Assembly: GCA_026315105.1 (NCBI GenBank)
Contig: CM048746.1
Coordinates: forward strand, 352,192,548 to 352,256,547
Origin: Locusta migratoria
Lineage: Eukaryota; Arthropoda; Insecta; Orthoptera; Acrididae
DNA length: 64,000 bases
Direction: 5' to 3'
Each line of letters begins with the position of its first letter. Position 1 is the stretch's first letter. Of this stretch, positions 42,824 to 51,929 are shown in pieces. A model generated the notes under the pieces. That model had not been told where the DNA came from and ran no database searches. It saw nothing but the letters and a program-made list of their open reading frames with translations. The position numbers were made by a program, and so were the translations under genes.

Positions 42824-43097
42824 CCTAAACTGAAAAACTACTTATAAAGTAACATAGACTAAAGACAACACAAACATACATGCCCGAGGGAGGATTCGAA
42901 CCTCCGACGTGGGAGGCCGCGCGTACTGTAATGTGGCGCTCCAGACCGCTCGGCTAGTACCCTCGCAGCTCGCGGCCAATAACCATTAAACCTTATTTGT
43001 ATGAATATACATTATTTCTCAAGCAGTGTGCAAATTTTGTTCTTGGAAAGTTTCGACTATATAAGCACTGTTCTTGTTTTTCTATTGCAATTTCGCG

Positions 43098-43347
43098 CCG
43101 GCCGCGGTGGCCGAGAGGACTGAGGCGCGTCAGTCACGGTCTGCACGGCCACTACGGTCGGGGGTTCTAATCCCCCCTCGGGCATGGATATTTGTGCCGT
43201 CCTTAGTCTTAGCTAGTTCATAAGTAGTTTGTAAGGTTAGGGACTGATGACCCCGTAGTTAAGTCCCATAAGTGCTACAAACGTTTGAACATTTTTTTTT
43301 TTTTTTTTATTTTTTTTTTATTTTTTTTTTTTTTTTTTTTTTTTTTT
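43098..43347 (+). mobile_element. SINE-1 with long T-rich tail and target-site duplication
   Basis: The SINE body runs from CCGGCCGCGGTGGCCGAGAG to ACAAACGTTTGAAC near 43292, followed by about 55 bases of nearly pure T with two A interruptions. Flanks TGCAATTTCGCG (43086-43097) and TGCAACTTCGCG (43348-43359) form a 12-bp duplication with one mismatch. The tail is far longer than in other copies. Confidence 0.93.
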
Positions 43348-43489
43348 TGCAACTTCGCGTATGTCCCCCATTAAGCTAGTTCCAGAATACTACTTGTGTT
43401 CCAGTAAGTCTCGTAGAATAATGACATAAACGTATCGCGCAAAATAGGCAAAATAGTCGTCGAAAATCAGTATAGTGGAAATCTTCTAT

Positions 43490-43870
43490 TTACCAGGTGA
43501 CAGCAGCTGCGTTCACTGCAATGGTGTGGCGGAAACGTTTGCCAGACCAAATGACACGGGGCTGTCGTGAGGCGCGGACTCGCCGCCCGCGGTCGATGTA
43601 TGGTAATGGATTCCTCGGCAGACGGGGACAGCGACCGCGGCGGGGCGATATCATACAAATACATGGCCTGCTCACGCCTTCCTGCTTGTAAATCCCCTTT
43701 GATTCTGCCGGCTGCCTGCTACCGGCGGTGAACTCTGCTGCCACGTGTTGACCGGGTGGCCTCTCTCGCAGGGGCAGCCCCCGGCCTCAAAACAAACGCA
43801 GCGCGACCCCTGCCCGGGCTGAGCTGTGCTGGCAGGCAACGCACGTTACCAATCGTTTTGCTAGCAGCTG
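43490..43870. other. GC-rich patch
   Basis: CpG-rich DNA with open frames on both strands (up to 84 codons) that carry no motif, set in AT-rich surroundings. Unassigned. Confidence 0.4.
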
Positions 43871-44363
43871 TCTGGTCAGGTCAGTGGGAAAACTTTTTTA
43901 GATAAAGTAGCTGTTCGTTACGTATTTTTTTACACATTAATTCCGAAATGAAACCGAACATATCGAACAACCAAAGAGATTGAAATTCTTACAGCATCTG
44001 GGAACAATTTCGCTACCAATTATAATCACTACAGCGACTACTCAGTAATCAATTGTAAAATAGAAATTATATGCTGGATGAAAATGAAGAGTTATTACCA
44101 GCTTTGCTGAGTGAGATTTGTAAAATGGAGAAGGTAACAATATCAAAGAAAAAGGAAAGAAAATAAATGAAAAGAAAAGGAAAGAAAATAAAAGAAAAGA
44201 AAAAAAAGGTAAGAAAAGAAATTTATTTCACCAAAGTTACATGAGTAACTAAATAAAATTTGTGGTGTTCGTCACTCTGGTGTTAATGATACTCTCCTTA
44301 TCTGGAATTCAGCTTCTTATTTGTAGGTCAAAAGGGTTTTTCAAGAACAGTTTCCTTCTATGT
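43871..44363. other. AT-rich gap with an A/G-rich run
   Basis: A run of AAAGAAAAGGAAAGAAAAT-type sequence lies at about 44150-44220. No gene. Confidence 0.5.
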
Positions 44364-44367
44364 TTAA

Positions 44368-44590
44368 CCCCTTCAGACCTGGCGTGCATAATTATGCCCA
44401 ACTACTTTTAATTATTTTTGCGGCCTAGAAACATGTTGTTATGTATTGAAAGTATGTGTGAATACGCTTTGGACTTTTTAGAATTGACTGTCGGTGCTTT
44501 CAGTGCCACCTTTGCATTAGAACGTGTTTCTCGCATGCAAAAGTAATTAAAAATAGTTGGGCATAATTATGCACAGAGGGTTTGAAGGGG
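44368..44590. mobile_element. piggyBac-type MITE with ~55-bp terminal inverted repeats
   Basis: The left end CCCCTTCAGACCTGGCGTGC, ATAATTATGCCCAACTACTT matches the reverse complement of the right end (AGTTGGGCATAATTATGCAC, AGAGGGTTTGAAGGGG) over about 55 bp. TTAA flanks both sides (44364-44367 and 44591-44594). TTAA duplication and termini starting with C runs are the hallmark of piggyBac elements. The 223-bp element has no open frame, so it would depend on a transposase made elsewhere. GCATAATTATGC inside each terminus is itself a palindrome. Confidence 0.85.
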
Positions 44591-44594
44591 TTAA

Positions 44595-46084
44595 TCAAAA
44601 GCTAAACATATGTACTCGACACGAGTACACCGTGATGAATTCTATTACTTAAAAGCAATATTTCCAAGAACTCGATACTCTCTCTCTCTCTCTCTCTATC
44701 TCTTTATTGTCATCCAAAATGATATATATAATGCTTTACGATACAGGAAGTTTGGAAAAAAGAATGCACTTTGTTTTAGTATTGACTTTTGAAAGGTGTC
44801 TCTCACAAAAATATATTTTATCCACAACAGTTAGAAATTAACTCCTAAAATATGGATATAATTTAAGTAACGGTGTTGCATAAGCAAATACGTTTCATAG
44901 GGCTGAAAGTAAAGATTTCAGTTCTTAAAAAAACATTTACCCGAAACTATTGTAATTTAAATTAATAGTAACTTTACTTTGTTCAGTGAAATATAATATA
45001 ATGAAAATAATAAAACTTAGGAAAGTCGATCATATACTTTACTTACATATTTTGAATGTCATTCGATGACCAACTTGCGAGATTTTACTATCGACTACTT
45101 GGTCGCAACCTATAGTTTGGTATCGATTGTTATAGAGCATTAAAAGTTATGATACAGAAATGTAGTGGTATATATAAATTTATATTACGCACTTAGCTAC
45201 CAAATGCTGCTTACTAATTAATAATATAAGCTTTTACAAAGGTGTTGGAATTTCGTTTCACGTTCTCTGGTCGTAAGGTATTACATCATTATTTTCTGAA
45301 AGTATTATAGAAAGATTACCCTGTCCTGACCGACTGGAATTAAAATCCCTGCCCATTGACAGGGTCATAAAACAAAGTGGGAAATGTGTTCCTGACGGGA
45401 CGTTAGGATCCCTCTGATGTATCATGTGAAACTCTCACTGGAGGAGTATGTTGAGTATCTCTGCTCACAGAAAACAGTAAACAACGAACTCTTTTACGAC
45501 TGTGTGCACGATTTGATCAGACAACATTTTTGTCTTTAAAAAAAACAGCTGTGGTGTGTTCTCACTTTGGTAATTTGGTTTTGTGTTGTTTCATCTAGTG
45601 GAGACTGATATTAGTAAAAGAAATGAGCTATTTCTAAAGCGTTAAAAACTGTGCCTGGAAACTTTTTAGTACTGAGAATGTGTCAAAGGCGTTTTGTGCA
45701 TGTTGTTATTATAATTGTCTTTGTTGCGAGGTGATAGTAGCAAATGGTTGCGGTTTTGTTTTCTTTTGTTTAGGAATTACGAAATATGAATACGATTGGG
45801 GGATACCTTCAGTTTGGTTTTTCTCCCTTTAGATCAATATCTAAAATGGCATTTCGACATAAAAATTTTGATATATTTTTGTTGCTGGGAAATCCTTATG
45901 TTAACAGAGATAATAATTTAATAATGCTCCTCCTTGCTTTATATCCTCTTGGACATTCAAGTCCTATTTTTAATTTTCTTATTTTATATGTTTTGCGCCA
46001 AATAAGGAAAACATGTGTGAATACACTAATTTACTTTTATTATAAACAAATATGAAGTTACAGGCTGGAATATTTCATAGCTTG
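44595..46084. other. Gene-free AT-rich stretch
   Basis: It holds a short (CT)n run at about 44679-44702. The 89-codon frame at 45786-46055 is hydrophobic but without motif and is not called. Confidence 0.45.
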
Positions 46085-47028
46085 GATAGGAATTGGCTAA
46101 AGTCGAAAGGATCTGCGGACGAGATGTAAAACACGATCCTTTAGATATCGCCACAAAAAGAAATCTACTGGTGTTAAATTGGGCGACCTTGCGGGCCATG
46201 AATGAGGACCATGGCGCTCCAACCATCTTCCTGCAAACCTGTTGTTTAGTTCTTTCACAACAGTACGCGCAGAATGGGCTGGTTGACCATCGTGCTGCAT
46301 TCACATATGGACTCTCGTGTGTAGACACACATGTTCAAGGAGACTAACCGAACTGTCGGCTATAAAAGGGCGATATAACTCACCTGTCAGTGTACCTGGG
46401 AAGTAGTGTGGACCGATGATTTCATCCCCAAGGATTCCACACCACACGTTAATAGACCACCTACGTTGACGGTCGACAGGTCGTACCCGCCGAGGATTGT
46501 CTGCGGCGCTGTAGTGCATGTTATGGCGATTCACTGCACCATAATTTGTGAACGTGGATCATCAGAGAACATAACACTTTGTAAAGACTCCAGCGTGAAA
46601 TTACGCATGGCCCACTCACAGAACGTCACTCTTGCACGGAAATCGTTCCCATGGAGCTCTTGGGTCAGTGACAGGCGGTACGGGTGAAACCTGTGGCCGT
46701 GTACTATACGCCACACAGATGTGAGACTGACACCAGCGACTGCAATAACGGCTCGTAAGCTGACATTAGGATCGTGGTGTAGTGCAGCTAAAACAAACAC
46801 CTCCGTCTCCTCACTTCTTGCAGGTCTTCGTCTGTTACTGCGGCGCATTACCAAGCTGCCTGTTTCCCGAAGTCGTTGTTCGGCACGCAAGAACGTAATG
46901 GCTGCTGGGGCTCTTCGCCTAGGATATCTCACGGCATACGCCATGGCTGCTTCAGTGGCATCGTATCGGCATTCGCCGAGCATCAGCAACATGTCGACGT
47001 ACTCGTTGTTCGTGTATGCCATCGTCAT
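46085..47028 (-). pseudogene. IS630/Tc1-mariner-type transposase, near complete
   Basis: The best preserved transposase in the window. The start is the ATG at 47026-47028. N-terminal helix-turn-helix: AYTNNEYVDMLLMLGECRYD, then YPRRRAPAAITFLRAEQRLR. A second DNA-binding part follows, ALHHDPNVSLRAVIAVAGVS. Catalytic core: SVMFSDD (first Asp, near 46560), WSINVWCGILGDEIIGPHYF, MQHDGQPAHSARTVV (second Asp, near 46295) and PARSPNLTPVDFFLWRYLKD (third Asp, near 46160). All three acidic positions are present. One frame shift near 46550 and a stop near 46300 break it, and the C-terminus is cut near 46095. No terminal repeats were identified. Related to the fragments at 16.0 and 51.2 kb. Confidence 0.85.
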
Positions 47029-47573
47029 CCGATGTCAGTAACTGTGGTATATTGAGCCCTGGTTGTTTGTGTGGCTCCAACTGTCGGGTATACGGCCCTG
47101 TGCGGCGACAGTCGGCAGTCTAACAGCGCATCGAGGAAGCTTCTCGCTCCGTGACACGGCGTCTTTACAACTCGGCCGCACCACATTCAGAAGGCGCATT
47201 GCATTATGCGCAGCGTTTGTGGTATCTGCCCCTGAAACTTTGGAGGGTTGTAGCTCCCAAACTAACAGTGAAAGGAATGTAGTTTAAATTGATTTGGACG
47301 CAGCTGGTTTCAACGAATGCAATGCACGATAGTAAAAACTACTGTTCTATTTAAAAATTTGTATTTTGTGCTGTGACTCTTTGGAAAATGATACAATAAA
47401 CTATGTTCATAGCTCCGCAGAAAGTGTAACATTTCTTGTGTTGACCTACCGCATTAAAATTTCCCGTCACCTATTATTTTAGAAGTTACAGTTGCAAACA
47501 CACTTAGTGAAAAAGTATATATATATATATATACTTATTAAATTTGTTATTAACAATCCGACCCAATTCAACA

Positions 47574-47647
<74 letters not shown>

Positions 47648-47884
47648 AACTACAGTGAAGAACCCTAGATCCTTAAATAAATATTTGCAGGGTGATTCCG
47701 GGTGGGCTCCAGCAATTAGTCTGATTACACACTTCTGTGCAATGAAAACTTTTTTATTCAGTATTGAATGGCACAGATTATGATTGCATATGAGAGCAGT
47801 GATGGAAAATAGCCACTGTAGGCTAATTTGCTGAGATGTATGTCAACAAATTCTACAATGACCCTGATAGCATATGTAGTTGAA
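47029..47884. other. Gap with (TA)n microsatellites
   Basis: 47029-47290 is probably the 5' flank of the transposon. (TA)n lies at about 47513-47533 and, longer, at 47576-47643. Nothing else is recognised. Confidence 0.5.
47575..47643. repeat. (TA)n microsatellite
   Basis: About 68 bp of TA dinucleotides; the open frame across it is spurious. Confidence 0.98.
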
Positions 47885-48290
47885 CTCAAAGGGTTCAACA
47901 GATATTCAGTGTGTTTCTTCCAATTTAGCCCCTCATCAATGCAAACACCTAAAAATTTTGAATATTCTACCTTACTACAAATTTATGGTTAAAGACTATA
48001 TTTGTTAATGGTGTAATGCTATTTCCTGTATGGAACTGTATATAATGAGTTTCATCAAAGTCTAATGAGAGTCCATTTAATAATTTTCTGAAAGACATCA
48101 TTTGCAATTTCACCAGTTAATTCCTGTTTGTCAGGCGTGATAGCTATACTTGCATCGTTAGAAAAAAGAACTAGCTTAGCATCTCCATGAATATAGAAGG
48201 GCAAGTCATTAATATGTATTAAGAACAGCAAACGACCCAATACCGAACATTGTGGAACCCAATTTAGAAAGCTCCCCGATCAGAGGAAAT
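47885..48290 (-). pseudogene. LINE reverse transcriptase fragment (CR1/Jockey group)
   Basis: On the minus strand: GRLLFLIHINDLPFYIHGDA and VLFSNDASIAITPDKQELTG (catalytic ADD decayed to SND). It is the same family as 27.42-27.96 kb; the plus strand has GGCAAGTCATTAATATGTAT and CAGTGTGTTTCTTCCAATTT in common with that copy. At its 5' side, GAGGTCGATGTAGAACGGCA resembles part of the unit in the tandem array at 51.9-52.7 kb. Confidence 0.75.
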
Positions 48291-48364
48291 AACTGTTAGG
48301 TGAGCATGGAGGTCGATGTAGAACGGCAGCAGAATATATTTCCTATTTGTCAGGCGTGGTAGCC

Positions 48365-49257
48365 ATAATATTTGTTCTTGTGGTCCTTAGTCCGCAAGCT
48401 GGTTTGATGCTGCTCTCCATGCTATCCTGTTCTGTGCAAGCCTCTTTATCTGAGAATACGAATGGCAACCGACATCCTTTTGAATGTACTTATTGTATTC
48501 GTCCCTCGGTCTCCCTTTGCGATTTTTACCCGACAAACTTCTGCTAATGCTAAGTTGACGATTGCTTAATGTCTCAGAATGTGTCCCACCAACCTATCCC
48601 TTCTCTTAGTCAGGTATTGCCAGAATCTTCTTTTCACACAAATACTGTGGATAAATTCCTCTTTAGTTACCTGATCTACCTATCTAATCATCATTTTTAT
48701 GTAACACCACATTACGGAAGCTTCTATCATCTTTCTGCCTCAACTGCTTATCGTCCACGTTTCACTCCCATACAATTCAACACCCGAGACAAATGCTTTC
48801 AGAAAGGACTTCCTAACATTTAAACTAATATTGGATGTCAACAAATTTCGCTTCTTTATAAACGCTTTTCTTCCCCATTGCCATTCTGAATTTTATATCT
48901 TCTTTACTACGGCCATCAGAAGTAATCTTGCTATCCAAATAACAAAACTAATCTACTACTTTCACCGTCTCATTACCTAATCTAATTTTTACAGCATCGC
49001 CTGATTTTTTGACACTAAATTCCATAACTCTCGTTTTACTCTTGTTAGTGTCATCTTATATCTTCGTTTCAAGACACTGTCCATTTCATTTAATTGCTCT
49101 TCCAGGTCTTTTGCTATCTGTGAAAGAATTACTATGTCAGCAAACCGCAAAGATTTTATTTCCTCTCCGTGGACTTTAATTCCAATTATCTCCTTGCTTT
49201 CGTTCACAGCTGGCGCAATGTGTAGATTGAAATAGCATTGGGGAAATGCTACAACAT
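48365..49257 (-). pseudogene. RTE-like LINE, reverse transcriptase C-terminal half to 3' end
   Basis: On the minus strand: EEIKSLRFADIVILSQIAKD (near 49160; one residue of the FADD box lost), LNEMDSVLKRRYKMTLTRVK, then in other frames VDEFCYLGSK-like text, KAFVSGVELYGSETW-like text and WDHVTNEE-like text decayed. The 3' end is the reverse complement of CTTAGTCCGCAAGCTGGTTT near 48390. These phrases match the plus-strand copy at 54.1-56.1 kb. At 49257 the frame joins, without a stop, the inverted terminal repeat of a Penelope-like element. Confidence 0.75.
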
Positions 49258-49620
49258 CGAAAAACTTACGGGTATCCTGCCAGGTATCAAAATCGACGAC
49301 GGCCGATATTTCGGCAGGAGACCACCCTGACATTTTAAAGGCGAAACTGTAATGAGGAAGCAATATGAAACGATCTTTAAAACCTCGATTTTCAATGATT
49401 AAACCGGAAAGATAACACGCACCGAGCAAGCAAGCACACAGCGCCGACACGACCAAATATGAAGCCCGGTCAGAATATCGATAATAAACATCAGTTTACG
49501 ACGGATGATGTCAGATTAATTTTGTCCCTCTGTTTTTGATAAGTGAGAGAGCAGGATCCCAAGCGGAATTTAAGCAGAAGCCTCCATCCCTATTCATACG
49601 GTTATCACCTAGTTTTATTT

Positions 49621-50620
49621 CTATCGCTTTCTTGATAACACAGACCAGTAGTTGAAAGTAAATGCCAGGATTTCCGTTTTATTGTATTCCATAGGGTGAC
49701 CTGTGTCGAGACAGTGGTCGGCCGCAGCAGATTTGTTTGGCTGTTTTAAACGTGTGTGACGATTATGTCCAATACAACGGTCCTCAATAGTCCTAATAGT
49801 TTGACCAACATATGACATGCCACAGCTACCGAGATCATCCTTAACGGATCCTAACAGTGCCTTAATTTTAGGTGGACGAAACACTCATTTTACATAGTTT
49901 TGACGCAAAATGCGACCAATTTTATTGGAAGTGCTGCTAACGTATGGCAGAAAGGCCACTGACGTGGGTGTCGACTCAGTGTTATCATCACCAGCCCGTT
50001 GCACATGTGGTGGATAGCGCGCGGCTCTTTTAATCTGCCCTTCACCATAGCCATTCTGTCGAAAAGTTATCTCCAGATGAGATAGCTCAATGGGCAATCT
50101 TTCCGGGTCAGAAAAGGCGTGAGCCCTATGCACTAAGACTCGAAGAACCCCTTCACGTTGAGCTGGGTGGTGACAAGTATCAGCTTGCAAAAACAAATCA
50201 GTATGCATTGGCTTCATATAAACAGCATGTCCCGACGTACCATCTGTCTTTCTCTTGACCAAAACATCAAGGAAGGGAAGGTAACCATTCTTTTCCACTT
50301 CCATTGTGAAACTGATGTTGGGGTGGATTGAATTTAAATGTTTCAAAAAATAATTCAACTTCTCACTACGATGAGGCCAAACAACAAATGTGTTGTCTAC
50401 ATGTCTGGAAAAATCAAGCAGGTATCAACGCCGACTCCAGTGCACGATCTTCAAAGTCCTTTATGAATAAATTAGCAATTATAGGTGACATAGGACGTCC
50501 CATCGCAACTCCGTCTGCTCGTAGTACTCGTCATTGAATAAAAAGTAGGTTGAAGTCAAAACATATCGAAATAAATTCGTTAAATCAGTACCACACTTCG
50601 TCTCAATTAGTTGCAATTGA
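49621..50620 (-). pseudogene. Penelope-like polyprotein: RT C-terminal half and GIY-YIG endonuclease
   Basis: On the minus strand from about 50590: LFNDEYYEQTDGVAMGRPMS and PIIANLFIKDFEDRALESAL (palm blocks), then HVDNTFVVWPHRSEKLNYFL, where the catalytic YVDDT has become HVDNT. After that NSIHPNISFTMEVEKNGYLP, FLDVLVKRKTDG, KPMHTDLFLQADTCHHPAQR and the thumb region (50340-49885). After a stop near 49883 the frame gives GSCGMSYVGQTIRTIEDRCI, GHNRHTRLKQPNKSAAADHC and LDTGHPMEYNKTEIL, the GIY-YIG core (the YVGQT part visible) with its Arg and following His/Cys residues. The fingers domain is missing. A stop near 50420 and the Asp loss make it inactive. Confidence 0.88.
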
Positions 50621-50675
50621 TCAGACAGAGGAACGCGAGTGAGGGGCAAAACTATTCCGACCTCATCCGTCTAGA

Positions 50676-50930
50676 ACTGATGTTTATTATCGATATTCTG
50701 ACCGGTTTCATCTTTGGTCGTGTCGGCACTGTGTGCTTGCTTGGTCGGTGTGTGTTGTCTTTCCTGTTTACACATTGAAAACCAAGGTTTTAGAGATCGT
50801 CCCAGATTGCCTACTCACTGCAGTTTCGCCTCGAAAATGGCAGGGTGGTCTACTGCCGAAATATCGGCCGTCGTTGATTTTGCTACCTGGCAGCATACCC
50901 GTAAGTTTTCGAAGTTGTTATTCGCCAGGA
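50676..50930 (+). repeat. Right terminal repeat of the Penelope-like element
   Basis: Inverted relative to 49258-49500. Inside, GGCAGGGTGGTCTACTGCC (about 50840-50858) forms a five-base-pair hairpin immediately followed by GAAATATCGGC. This is the place stem II and the GAAA box would take in a hammerhead. The CTGATGA box expected just upstream is not present (the text is CTCGAAAAT). CCGTAAG near 50899 resembles a splice donor. Confidence 0.7.
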
Positions 50931-51019
50931 TAAATTAAGGATTCACATTGCTACAAACTTGTCTTACTCCCTTTGCAACCACTGCGACCCTTTCTTTCCC
51001 TTCGACTCTAGTAAGTGCT

Positions 51020-51112
51020 ATCTGGTTTTTGTGCAAGTGTATCGTCAGCAAAAAAAGAAAAAAAAAAAAACTTGGCATCTTCGTGAATGTAGAATGGCAA
51101 GTCATTAATATA
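51020..51112 (-). pseudogene. LINE fragment left of the inserted transposon
   Basis: CATCTTCGTGAATGTAGAAT and GGCAAGTCATTAATATA match CATCTCCATGAATATAGAAG and GGCAAGTCATTAATATGTAT of the LINE copy at 48.2 kb. Its continuation is at 51914 onward, across the DNA transposon. An A run lies at 51053-51070. Confidence 0.65.
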
Positions 51113-51911
51113 CAGGGTGTTACACAAAGGTACAGCCAAACTTTCAGGAAACATTCCTCACACACAAAGAAAGAAAATATGTTATACGGACATGTGTCCG
51201 GAAACGCTTAATTTCCATGTTAGAGCTCATTTTAGTATTTACGGATGAGGCTTCATTCCAACGTGATCAAACTGTAAATTTTCAGAATCAACATGTGTGG
51301 GCTGACGAGAATGCGCACGCAATTGTGCAATCATGTCATCAACACAGATTTTCTGTGAACGTTTGGGCAGGAATTGTTGATGATGTCTTGACTGGGCCTC
51401 ATGTTCTTCCACCTACGCTCACTGGAGCACGTTATCATTATTTCATACGGGATACTCTACCTGTGCTGCTAGAGGCGGACCAATTCCATGACCTCCACGC
51501 TCTCCTGACCTCAACCCTCTCGACTTTCTTTTATGGGGGCATTTGAAAGCTCTTGTCTACGCAACCTCGGTACCATATGTAGAGACTCTTCGTGCTCGTA
51601 TTGTGGACGGCTGTGATACAACACGCCATTCTCCATGGCTGCATCAGCACATCAGGGATTCCATGCGACGGAGGGTGGATGCGTAACGGAGGACATTTTG
51701 AACATTTCCTTTAACAAAGTGTTTGAAGTCACGCTGGTACGTTCTGTTGCTGTGTGTTTCCATTCCATGATTAATGTGATTTGAAGAGAAGTAATAAAAT
51801 GAGTTCTAACATGGAAATTAAGCGTTTCCAGACACATGTCCACATATTTTCTTTCTTTGTGTGTGAGGAATGTTTCCTGAAAGTTTGGCCGTACCTTTTT
51901 GTAACACCCTG
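51113..51911 (+). mobile_element. IS630/mariner-type transposon with ~125-bp inverted termini
   Basis: The left terminus (51113-51237) starts CAGGGTGTTACACAAAGGTA and includes CCTCACACACAAAGAAAGAA. The right terminus (51788-51911) is its near-exact reverse complement, ending TTTTGTAACACCCTG. TA flanks both ends (51111-51112 and 51912-51913), the duplication expected of the superfamily. It interrupts a LINE. The 799-bp copy keeps part of the transposase but lacks the N-terminal domain and an internal segment, so it is non-autonomous. Confidence 0.92.
51226..51690 (+). pseudogene. Transposase remnant inside the 51.1-51.9 kb transposon
   Basis: The plus strand reads FTDEASFQRDQTVNFQNQHV (first catalytic Asp, near 51240), FSVNVWAGIVDDVLTGPHVL, PPTLTGARYHYFIRDTLPVL to about 51475. 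A deletion then removes the block that would hold the second Asp (QDGAPAH in relatives). In another frame PPRSPDLNPLDFLLWGHLKA (third Asp), then VETLRARIVDGCD and HQHIRDSMRRRVDA follow to about 51685. The DNA-binding N-terminus is missing. Without the second Asp it could not work even if the frame were open. Confidence 0.85.
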
Positions 51912-51929
51912 TATATTAACAAATGCAAA

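Larger units (their letters stand above)
42304..42975 (-). mobile_element. SINE copy (outermost of a three-level nest)
   Basis: The left part (42304-42371) is TTCAAATGTTTGTTAAGCTT, ATGGGACTTAACTGCGTGGC and CCTAAACTGA. The right part (42824-42975) resumes with CCTAAACTGAAAAACTACTT, then GCCCGAGGGAGGATTCGAAC, CTCCGACGTGGGAGGCC and a head ending near CTCGCGGCC. Parts are separated by a SINE-5, and the 10-bp repeat CCTAAACTGA at both joints is its target duplication. Confidence 0.85.
49258..50930 (-). mobile_element. Penelope-like element between inverted terminal repeats
   Basis: The terminal segments 49258-49500 and 50676-50930 are about 240 bp each and inverted. The right one reads ACTGATGTTTATTATCGATA, CCTGGCAGCATACCCGTAAG on the plus strand; the left one has the same text on the minus strand. 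Between them is a minus-strand coding relic with reverse transcriptase and GIY-YIG endonuclease. Penelope-like elements are known for terminal repeats in direct or inverted orientation. At about 1.67 kb the copy lacks the N-terminal part of the polyprotein. Confidence 0.85.

Noticed and set aside
46093..47041. Plus-strand frames over the 46-47 kb transposase
   Set aside because: They are antisense shadows; all recognisable motifs are on the minus strand.
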